Shown: one piece after another, positions 22,601-28,213 of the stretch
Layout of the letters: the number at the start of each line of letters is the position of its first letter
Position numbering within the stretch: position 1 is the first letter of the stretch
DNA from: Deltaproteobacteria bacterium
GTDB lineage: Bacteria > Desulfobacterota > Desulfobacteria > Desulfobacterales > JAFDDL01
Assembly: GCA_019310865.1 (NCBI GenBank)
Contig: JAFDDL010000007.1
Span: forward strand, 8,075-36,287
Direction of reading: 5' to 3'
DNA: 28,213 bases
Notes under the pieces: model-generated
Database searches by the model: none
The model's input: the letters and a program-made list of their open reading frames with translations, nothing else
What the model was told of the DNA's origin: nothing
Translations under genes and position numbers: made by a program

Positions 22601-22756
22601 CTGCAACAAATCGCTTGGCGAAATCGGTGCCAGCGTTTCGGCCGTTGTTATGGAGACAGGCCCACCCAGCGCGTCAAGCACCGCCAGAAATGCCCATTGG
22701 GTTTTGTTAAGGTCAGGTTCATTCATGTTTACCGATTCTACTTGAAATTGTTTCAT
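19601..22756 (-). CDS. Large sigma-54-dependent activator: winged helix/TPR - GAF - AAA+ - Fis HTH
   Basis: The product has about 1051 residues. The first about 75 residues (WAFLAVLDALGGPVSI onward) look like the winged helix that follows the NTPase in MalT-type STAND proteins. About 100-540 are helical TPR-like repeats (AAFFNILYGRFLELDGRFPE, CWAEIGLCQVALHENRIPDA). A GAF domain follows (about 560-710; ILCLPLSIQGRVRGVLYHEN). The AAA+ domain has Walker A GETGVGKE (764-771), canonical GAFTGA (811-816) and GTLFIDEVGE. The C-terminus is a Fis-type HTH with a basic tail. It should activate the divergent receptor gene, whose promoter is sigma-54-type. There is no receiver domain, so it probably senses a ligand or protein directly. 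Starts at TTG 22786 or ATG 22726 are alternatives; none has a strong ribosome-binding site. Confidence 0.9.
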   Translation of the reverse strand: MKQFQVESVNMNEPDLNKTQWAFLAVLDALGGPVSITTAETLAPISPSDLLQLIRYGQTHDLFTKSEQDTFQLSATFPETSSRKLKEINTPKRLTAVVGKLKALDKWESVPLDRRLILLTRSGSEKEAAILKVETALAPVDETRRDVAFEHLAQGLETLARYLGDKKTDRLFTDGMKRVYYLDPGKGLHQVPLLELSGKCIEAANRLGDQRSAAFFNILYGRFLELDGRFPEAAVCLKKGETAAKASGDKESLLLAAISRGYHLIETGRHREAFELLENAGWPLPLGQVPLDLIMLYVFSALISGFYARGLGSLDYYLSCAGQLGMASVAAHFQSTRGIFLMKMNQLEKAKRVLTEAFSASKATGNLLSECWAEIGLCQVALHENRIPDAWQFMDSITSKLGGLVSPAPEILSGGIEVLYMLEQTGYSPPKGFGFQDIAAHNLNSKNIYRKGLTLRLLAMEARRLKKPQEKIQAYLSDSRQFLETAGAQVELAQTRIESARLELDQGNRTVARALLIDARFSLSGFHDHLFPDDLRHLVEKDTGDTTPRLPVESILEALEDELSNLQMTKGLDAALVSTISITNRLFRAERGAVFWSTDKKTDRLKARAFRNMTETDVSSRDFQSIGKIIDTCRRENRPKQISEFQGKPPEEGRLAKSILCLPLSIQGRVRGVLYHENAYTTSDFTRMDKQQLVKVAKKLSWQIDRTLEISSLLEKTRQITATEATRPEVSGHREVAPESPAMLKILKDADQVAPTDSTVLIQGETGVGKELLAARIHRTSRRAEGPFITVDPTTIPETLVESELFGHEKGAFTGADRRKIGRVELAHNGTLFIDEVGEMPPATQVKLLRVLQEKAFIRVGGLTQVSSNFRLIAATNRDLATEVQRGRFRSDLYYRLNTVPLTIPPLRVRFEDIMMLARHFLARFGKKYQKPGLSIRPADEGTLTAYHWPGNVRELENIMERAVILSEDRQLVLNLSSTLNTPAPDASTEFESLDELNRNHIQQVLTSTRGKLFGPDGAAEILKVNPQTLRSKMRKLGIQKPKRRPGRRRS

Positions 22757-22759
22757 TTG

Positions 22760-22774
22760 ACAATTGGTAATTGT
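22760..22774. promoter_or_regulatory. Candidate upstream activating site for the large activator
   Basis: ACAATT-GGT-AATTGT is a perfect inverted repeat about 87-101 bases upstream of the -24 element at 22861. This is a normal enhancer distance. It lies just before the preferred activator ATG, which also makes it suitable for autoregulation and argues against the TTG start at 22786. Confidence 0.4.
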
Positions 22775-22859
22775 TCTATTCGACAAAACTGATGATTTGA
22801 AGATTGATCGAATGTGTGTATATTTAAAGATTAAGGCTGGTTAGGCTGATAAGAAAAAT

Positions 22860-22874
22860 TGGCCTGCATTTTGC
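22860..22874 (+). promoter_or_regulatory. Sigma-54 (-24/-12) promoter of the third receptor
   Basis: TGGCCT-GCATT-TTGC has GG and GC exactly ten bases apart and matches the consensus except at one or two positions of the -24 box. The receptor ATG is 82 bases downstream, giving a leader of about 70 bases. A divergent sigma-54 activator gene adjoins it, as at 13843. Confidence 0.8.
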
Positions 22875-22955
22875 TTAAGTATAATGGTAGCGTTTATATG
22901 ATTGGCATATGGATGTTTGAATTGTACGATGTACACTAACTGCAGGAGGAAAAAA

Positions 22956-25157
22956 ATGGTGTTACGAAAACAAAATCGTCGCAGCTGGATCGTCTTTTTG
23001 GCATTATCGGTGTTTGGGGCTATCGTTTTGGCAATGACCGGATTGGCCGGTGCTGAAGAAGAGGGCGAGAGTTTTGATGACTATATCCTCGAAGACACGG
23101 TGGTAACCGCCACCAAGACCGGCGAGACCAATCTCCAGGAGACACCCATCTCCATTACCGCCTTGTCGGATGAGCAGCTCAAGACTCGAAGCACTTTTAA
23201 CCTGGTAGATCTTGCTGCCTTTTCGCCCAATACGGATGTCTGGTCCAGTGGCGGCCGTCAGACCTATTATATCCGAGGGATCGGCAACGCCAGCACCTCT
23301 TTCCTGCAGGAACCGAACGTGGGTATCTATTTAGATGGGGTTTATATGGAACGGGGTCTTGGCGCAATGAACGATTTTGTGGATGTTGAACGCGTGGAGG
23401 TGCTTCGAGGGCCTCAAGGGACCCTCTATGGCCGGAACAGCACAGGTGGGGCCATCAACATTCTCACGAAACTACCGTCGGATGAACTATCGGTTAAGCT
23501 TGTCGGTGAATATGCGCGTTTTGACAAACTTCGATTAGACGCTTCCATTGCCGGGCCGATTGCAGCAGATAAGCTTCTCTTTAGAATTACAGGATCCACT
23601 AGCCAATGGGACGGTCATTATGACATCATCGATGGGCCGACGGATCAAGATAATTCACTAAATGCCATACGTGCCACACTCGATTTTAAGCCCAGCGACA
23701 ACTTGGAATTTCTTTTGAGGGGGGATTACCAGAAAGAAAAAAATGAAACTCCCACTATCAAGTTGATTAATGACACCGGCTTTATGGGAACCGTTTTTGG
23801 GTATGTGGTGCCTGATGACTTTTACGAAATGCGGCGGAATGTACAGGATGAGCGTGAGAGTGAAAATAGCGGCGTTTCAGGCACTATTACCTGGTCACTG
23901 CCTATTGGAGCTACTCTTAGATCTATCACAGCTTACCGAAAGTATGATGAAGAAATATACAAAGATGGTGATGGCTCGAACATCCCGTGGCAGGTAAGTG
24001 ATATCAAATCCGGGTTTGAGACCTTTTCCCAGGAGCTTCAGCTGGACGGTACCTATAACAGCCTGAATTGGATTGTCGGTGGTTTCTATTATACTCTGGA
24101 TGACGATGGTGTTCTTTTGGATGATTTTACAGGTATTCAAGGCATCTATTATATGCTAAGTCCTCACAGCGAAACGGATGCTTATGCATTTTTTGGAAAC
24201 CTTACTTACGGTTTGCTTGACGACCGTTTAAAGGTGGGGGCCGGGGTTCGCTATAGTCATGAAGAAAAGAAACATATCCTCCCTGACTTTGATATCATGG
24301 TACCGGGTGTTGGTGCAGTAGCGACGATCCCCGGAAATGATCTTATGGATAGTTGGGAAGCATTGACTCCTAAATTTCTTGCTGAGTATAAAATAAACGA
24401 CGATGCCATGATCTATGCAAATATCGCTCAAGGATTTCGCGCTGGTACTTTTGCCGCTACGAATCCCGAAGGGCTCCGAACCATCGACCCCGAAACCAAT
24501 TGGAGTTACGAGGCCGGCCTTAAGACCGACTGGATGGATAAACGGCTGCGGATTAATGCTGCTGCATTCATGAGCTTTTACGATGACATGCAAGTGGACA
24601 CACTCGTTATCAGCCCAGCTACCGGTTTGCTGGCTGCCGCCAAGACCAATGCCGGTGAATCGGAAATCTGGGGGGTTGAGTTGGAGGCCATAGCCAGGCC
24701 GTTACAGGCTCTGACCCTGAACCTGGCTCTTGGCTACCTTAACGCGGAGTATACAGAATTTAAAGACGTCAGAAATCCAATAACCGGTATTCGTGAGGAT
24801 GTCTCCGGAAACCAGATGCCTTTCACACCTGAATGGCAGATGAGTCTGGGCGCACAATATGTTTTCACCCTGGGGGAATACGGATTTCTTACCTGTCGCG
24901 GTGATCTCTCCTGGCAAGACAAGGTGTTTTTCAACGAATTTAATTTTGAAAGCTACTCCCGGGATTCTCTTACCCTGGTTAATGCCTTTATGCGCTATGA
25001 AACTGCTGATTCCCGTTGGAGCGTTGAACTATATGGCAAAAACCTGATCGATGAGGAGTATTTTCTCATTGTCTCCCCCGGCGGGGACGGCCTGGATAAA
25101 TATGGTGATTTGGCCATGCCGGCCACCTATGGCTTGCGTGTTAGTTTTAACTATTAA
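22956..25157 (+). CDS. TonB-dependent outer-membrane receptor, third copy
   Basis: The product has 733 residues. A signal peptide (WIVFLALSVFGAIVLAMTG, likely cut after AGA33) precedes the TonB-box-like DDYILEDTVVTATK (41-54). The plug domain is clear (NLVDLAAFSPNTDVW, YYIRGIGNAS, VEVLRGPQGTLYGRNSTGG), then the beta-barrel up to the terminal aromatic in YGLRVSFNY. The ATG at 22956 has GGAGG six bases upstream; the longer open frame from TTG 22902 is disfavoured. No STN domain. The type with the RGIGNxS and GRNSTGGAINI phrases is common in receptors for organic substrates rather than siderophores, but the substrate is not readable. A terminator hairpin follows, then a symporter gene on the same strand. 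Confidence 0.92.
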   Translation: MVLRKQNRRSWIVFLALSVFGAIVLAMTGLAGAEEEGESFDDYILEDTVVTATKTGETNLQETPISITALSDEQLKTRSTFNLVDLAAFSPNTDVWSSGGRQTYYIRGIGNASTSFLQEPNVGIYLDGVYMERGLGAMNDFVDVERVEVLRGPQGTLYGRNSTGGAINILTKLPSDELSVKLVGEYARFDKLRLDASIAGPIAADKLLFRITGSTSQWDGHYDIIDGPTDQDNSLNAIRATLDFKPSDNLEFLLRGDYQKEKNETPTIKLINDTGFMGTVFGYVVPDDFYEMRRNVQDERESENSGVSGTITWSLPIGATLRSITAYRKYDEEIYKDGDGSNIPWQVSDIKSGFETFSQELQLDGTYNSLNWIVGGFYYTLDDDGVLLDDFTGIQGIYYMLSPHSETDAYAFFGNLTYGLLDDRLKVGAGVRYSHEEKKHILPDFDIMVPGVGAVATIPGNDLMDSWEALTPKFLAEYKINDDAMIYANIAQGFRAGTFAATNPEGLRTIDPETNWSYEAGLKTDWMDKRLRINAAAFMSFYDDMQVDTLVISPATGLLAAAKTNAGESEIWGVELEAIARPLQALTLNLALGYLNAEYTEFKDVRNPITGIREDVSGNQMPFTPEWQMSLGAQYVFTLGEYGFLTCRGDLSWQDKVFFNEFNFESYSRDSLTLVNAFMRYETADSRWSVELYGKNLIDEEYFLIVSPGGDGLDKYGDLAMPATYGLRVSFNY

Positions 25158-25205
25158 CCGAGGACCCCTTTATTAATCCGGGCGCAATTCAATCTCTTCT
25201 GACGC

Positions 25206-25248
25206 GACAGGGACAATCCTTCCCGCGGGGGTTGTCCCTGTCTTTTTT
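25206..25248 (+). terminator. Rho-independent terminator between receptor and symporter
   Basis: GACAGGGACAA (25206-25216) pairs perfectly with TTGTCCCTGTC (25232-25242), with a 15-base loop, followed by six T (25243-25248). The hairpin is 48 bases after the receptor stop and 14 bases before the symporter ATG. It would reduce, not necessarily abolish, expression of the downstream genes. Confidence 0.85.
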
Positions 25249-25262
25249 CATAGGAGCAATCC

Positions 25263-26618
25263 ATGATGAATAATAACAATGAACGCATGGAGACCTACCG
25301 CCTTTTGGCGTTTTCTGCGCCCTATTTCGTGACGACCCTGGTCCATGGGCCCATGGCGGGAATTCTTCCGACACTCATTGTCAAATATTACGGGGTCGAG
25401 ATGGCGGCCATGAGTACCATTTTGTTGTTCTCCCGTATGTTTGACGGTGTGACCGACCCCCTGATCGGGTTTTTGTCGGACCGAACCCACTCGCCCATTG
25501 GAAAGCGCAAACCATGGATCATTGTCGGATCCGCAATAGTGATGATTGCCGTTTACCACTTGTTCATGCCACCTTCCACGGCCGGCATCGGCTTTTTTAT
25601 GGTTTGGATGCTTCTGATTACGCTTGGCTGGACCATTGGCGATGTGCCGTATAACGCATGGATAACGGAGATCACCGGTGATAGTTACGAGCGCACGCGG
25701 ATACAGACCTATCGGAGCGCCATCAGTTGCCTAGCCGGGTTCCTGTTAGCCATCGCACCGACGCTTCCGCTGTTTGAAACCAGCGAAATGACGCCCGAGG
25801 TGCTGCGCATGGTCGGGTGGGTTATCATTGTTGCATTGCCGCCCTTGGTGTTTGCCGCTCTCGTTTTGAACCGGGAAGGAAAAACAGTATCGGTTCGGGA
25901 AGACTTGTCTTTCAGAGATTTGCTTAATTCCGTAAAAGGAAACCGTCCCTTTCGAATTTTTGTGTTGATGTTTGCCACCCTCGGACTCAGTTTGGGGATT
26001 ACCAGCACCTTGAACTTTCTGGTGTTTGACATTTATCTCGGTATCGGTGATAAGTTTTCTCAGATTTTTGTCCCATCGACCATTGTTTCCTTTATCGCCT
26101 TGCCCATATGGCTGAAAATTGTCGCTCGTATCGGAAAAAATCGTGCGCTGGCTGTTTCCGCTGTGTTGGGCGTCGTCCTGTCTTTATTCCTGCCGTTTAT
26201 AGAGCCCGGGCCGGGAGCCTTTTATCCGTTTCTGGCCATAACCCTGGCTCAAGGCCTGGCTTTTGGTGCCTATGGGGTCGTTCCCCTGCCGATGCTGTCG
26301 GACGTGGTCGATTATGATATTCTGAAAACCGGTTCGAATCGGGCCGGGCAATATTTGTCGGTCCTGTCTCTTCTCATAAAATTCAATCAGGCCATCGGCG
26401 GTGCGCTCGCTTTCTTTCTACTGAGCCTTTTCGGGTTCGAAGCGGCAAACATGGTTCAAACCAAGACGGCCGTCAACGGGCTTCTATTTACTTATGTCGC
26501 CATACCATTTTTTCTAGGATTTATAGCCGCCTACCTTTCCTGGCGATTCCCCATCGATGACCGTCGTCAGAAGATTATCCGGAAACGGATCGAGCAAAGA
26601 GCGCTGAGGAGCCGATAG
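25263..26618 (+). CDS. GPH-family (MFS_2) cation symporter, second copy
   Basis: The product has 451 residues with about 12 membrane segments. Family signatures are SRMFDGVTDPLIGFLSDR followed by IGKRKPWIIVG, and near residue 345 PLPMLSDVVDYDILKTGSNRAGQY. The ribosome-binding site AGGAG lies six bases before the ATG. It resembles the first copy at 8329-9687 in length and motifs, yet the sequences are clearly divergent (SDVVDYDILKTGSNRAG against ADVVDQEELRSGHNRSG). It probably imports the substrate brought in by the receptor upstream. The terminator just before it means that it needs readthrough or a promoter I cannot see. The tldD-type gene follows after 58 bases. Confidence 0.88.
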   Translation: MMNNNNERMETYRLLAFSAPYFVTTLVHGPMAGILPTLIVKYYGVEMAAMSTILLFSRMFDGVTDPLIGFLSDRTHSPIGKRKPWIIVGSAIVMIAVYHLFMPPSTAGIGFFMVWMLLITLGWTIGDVPYNAWITEITGDSYERTRIQTYRSAISCLAGFLLAIAPTLPLFETSEMTPEVLRMVGWVIIVALPPLVFAALVLNREGKTVSVREDLSFRDLLNSVKGNRPFRIFVLMFATLGLSLGITSTLNFLVFDIYLGIGDKFSQIFVPSTIVSFIALPIWLKIVARIGKNRALAVSAVLGVVLSLFLPFIEPGPGAFYPFLAITLAQGLAFGAYGVVPLPMLSDVVDYDILKTGSNRAGQYLSVLSLLIKFNQAIGGALAFFLLSLFGFEAANMVQTKTAVNGLLFTYVAIPFFLGFIAAYLSWRFPIDDRRQKIIRKRIEQRALRSR

Positions 26619-26676
26619 GGCAGCAAAAAAAGCTGAAGTTTCGCTTTCCTGTGCGAGCCCTAAAGAAGGAACCTGC

Positions 26677-28041
26677 ATGTTTGAAAAGCTGAAGAAAATT
26701 TTGAGTAAGGTGGATGCGGATTACGCGGATATCCGGTATGAAGAAAAATTCGATACAACGGTTACTTTCAACGGGAAAGCGCTCACCGGCCTCGGTTCGA
26801 ACACGACAGATGGGTATGTGCTGCGGGTACTTAAAAACGGCGGGTTTGCGTCGGTTTCTTTCACCTTGGCAGATGATGCTGACGCGGCTGTTCGAAATGC
26901 CCAAGACAGCGCCATCCTCGTCGGAAAAAACAATCCGGAACCGGTACGGCTGGCGGCGGCGGTGGTGGTTCAGGATATCTATAAGCCGGAACTCACCGAG
27001 GATCCCCGGCGAATTTCCATTGAAGAAAAAATGGCGCTGACGCGACAGTATAACGATATCTCCATTGGGCATGATAAGATCGTATCCACGGACACCTCGT
27101 ATATGGATCAGGTACGTGAAAAATACTTCATGAGCACGGAAGGGGCAAGGATTCGGGAGGACCTTGTCACTAATTTGCTCCGGATGCGCATTACGGCGGC
27201 GGCGGGCAATGATATCCAGACCACCATGTTGGGGATCGGCGGCAGTGACGGGTTTGCCGGCATTCGGAACCAGGAGGCGCAATTCGAGAATAAAACTGCA
27301 TTGGCAGTGGATCTGCTATCGGCACCGCCAGTGGCGGGCGGGGGTCATAATGTCATTCTCAATCCCATGCTGGCGGCGGTGTTTACCCATGAAGCCTTTG
27401 GCCATTTCTCCGAGGCCGATCTGATCGAAGATTCGCCGTCCATGAGAGAGCGAATGGCCATCGGGGCAAAACTGGGCAGCGAGTTTTTACATATTACCGA
27501 CGATCCGACGCGCCTGCATCAACTGGGGCATTATAAATATGACGACGAAGGAATGGCGGCAAGGCCCACCCGGCTCATGCGAAACGGCGTGCTGGTGGGA
27601 CGTCTTCATTCACGGCGCACCGCTGCGTGCTTTGGTGAGCCCATTACCGGTCATTGTGTGGCGGAGGACTACCGATACGCACCCATTGTTCGCATGGGCG
27701 CCATTTTTATCGAACCCGGAGATGAAAGTTTTGATAGCCTCGCGGCGCGTCTCGGGGACGGATACTATTTTGTGGACAGTCTGGGCGGGCAAACCAGCGG
27801 GGAAAATTTTACCTTCACCAGTCAATGCGGCTACCGGATTCGCGGCGGGAAAAAGGCGGAACTGGTCAGGGGTACCGGCATTTCCGGAAACCTGTATGAG
27901 ACCCTTGGGAACATCGTGGGAGTCGCCAATGACCTTACCTTTGATAAAATCGGCGGGTGCGGAAAAATTCAGGTGAATCTACGATCCTGCAACGGAGCAC
28001 CCCACATTCTGATCAATGATGTTGTCGCCGGCGGTGCATGA
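26677..28041 (+). CDS. tldD: TldD-family metalloprotease
   Basis: The product has 454 residues, the usual TldD size. The zinc-binding HEAFGH motif (His238 and His243, Glu239 as catalytic base) is followed by FSEADLIED. Other family marks are the early YADIRYEE segment, DDEGMAARPTRLMRNGVL, the RTAACFGEPITGH region and the closing GGCGKIQV with a Gly-rich C-terminus. TldD normally works with the catalytically inactive TldE/PmbA as a heterodimer that trims unfolded or RiPP precursor peptides; no tldE lies before it or within the 17 coding bases visible after it. The GAAGGA ribosome-binding site is eight bases before the ATG. It is probably co-transcribed with the symporter upstream, an unusual partner for TldD. 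Confidence 0.85.
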   Translation: MFEKLKKILSKVDADYADIRYEEKFDTTVTFNGKALTGLGSNTTDGYVLRVLKNGGFASVSFTLADDADAAVRNAQDSAILVGKNNPEPVRLAAAVVVQDIYKPELTEDPRRISIEEKMALTRQYNDISIGHDKIVSTDTSYMDQVREKYFMSTEGARIREDLVTNLLRMRITAAAGNDIQTTMLGIGGSDGFAGIRNQEAQFENKTALAVDLLSAPPVAGGGHNVILNPMLAAVFTHEAFGHFSEADLIEDSPSMRERMAIGAKLGSEFLHITDDPTRLHQLGHYKYDDEGMAARPTRLMRNGVLVGRLHSRRTAACFGEPITGHCVAEDYRYAPIVRMGAIFIEPGDESFDSLAARLGDGYYFVDSLGGQTSGENFTFTSQCGYRIRGGKKAELVRGTGISGNLYETLGNIVGVANDLTFDKIGGCGKIQVNLRSCNGAPHILINDVVAGGA

Positions 28042-28196
28042 GAGTGCCGTTGTAAAACTTCCGGGTTGACATCTAAAAAAAAATAGTGGATCACACAACA
28101 TTTGATGCGTTTATATTCTTAGAGGTGGTTTCAAACCCCCATCTAAAGCCCGATCGCTGCGTTTTAGAAACATTAATTTTGTAGGGAGAGGTTCTG

Positions 28197-28213
28197 ATGG
28201 CTAAAAAATTTTT
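28197..28213 (+). CDS. Start of a further gene (5' end only)
   Basis: A GGGAGAGG ribosome-binding site precedes an ATG at 28197, reading MAKKF before the window ends. Nothing can be said of its function. The 155 bases between the tldD-type gene and this start contain a TTGACA at 28065-28070 but no clear -10 or sigma-54 element. Confidence 0.45.

Noticed and set aside
26575..27282. Minus-strand open frame of 235 codons
   Set aside because: It is antisense to the TldD-type gene, whose zinc motif and full-length similarity are clear.
28065..28110. TTGACA and a possible sigma-54 site before the last gene
   Set aside because: No -10 box at normal spacing, and the TGG at 28087-28089 is not followed by GC at the required distance.
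1..28213. CRISPR arrays, tRNA, rRNA and complete insertion sequences
   Set aside because: I saw no regularly spaced repeats, no tRNA cloverleaf or rRNA segments, and no transposase-like protein in the plausible frames. Small structured RNAs cannot be ruled out by eye.

Overview
This window looks like part of the chromosome of an anaerobic, Gram-negative bacterium, most plausibly a sulfate-reducing deltaproteobacterium (Desulfobacterota). Three TonB-dependent outer-membrane receptors (TBDRs) prove an outer membrane. A tungsten-type aldehyde:ferredoxin oxidoreductase points to strict anaerobic metabolism. Two sigma-54 activators and a TldD-type protease fit that group. The taxonomic assignment is inference from gene content; no rRNA or tRNA is present.

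Layout. 1-2885: a FecI/FecR/FecA-type surface-signalling locus, with a partial TBDR carrying an N-terminal STN domain on the minus strand, divergent from an ECF sigma factor and its FecR-type regulator. 3238-7836: accessory DNA with an HTH/HigB-type toxin-antitoxin pair, a ribbon-helix-helix antitoxin whose GNAT toxin is truncated and joined to a RidA fragment, an intact D-aminoacylase-type amidohydrolase, and a Phd/VapC pair. 8329-13774 (minus): a compact operon TBDR - AtuA/DUF1446 - DUF4387 - GPH-family symporter, preceded by a clear -24/-12 sigma-54 promoter and divergent from a PrpR-type sigma-54 activator (14045-15997). 16000-19600: AOR and a TetR regulator surrounded by gene scraps (GPH transporter C-terminus, 5' end of a second AOR, probable 3-hydroxyacyl-CoA dehydrogenase C-terminus, VapB C-terminus). 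19601-26618: a second sigma-54 module in which a large TPR-GAF-AAA+-Fis activator is divergent from a TBDR, again behind a -24/-12 promoter, followed by a terminator hairpin and a second GPH symporter. 26677-28041: a TldD-type metalloprotease. A further gene begins at 28197.

How the genes may work together. The two halves repeat one design: a sigma-54 activator divergent from a TBDR, with a GPH symporter downstream to carry the substrate across the inner membrane. In the first module the cargo enzymes are the poorly understood AtuA/DUF4387 pair, known from acyclic-terpene and branched-acid gene neighbourhoods. The AOR and the dehydrogenase scrap suggest a wider pathway handling aldehydes and acyl-CoAs that has been rearranged by duplication and deletion. 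The most novel candidate is this sigma-54-controlled receptor/AtuA-DUF4387/symporter uptake-and-catabolism system.
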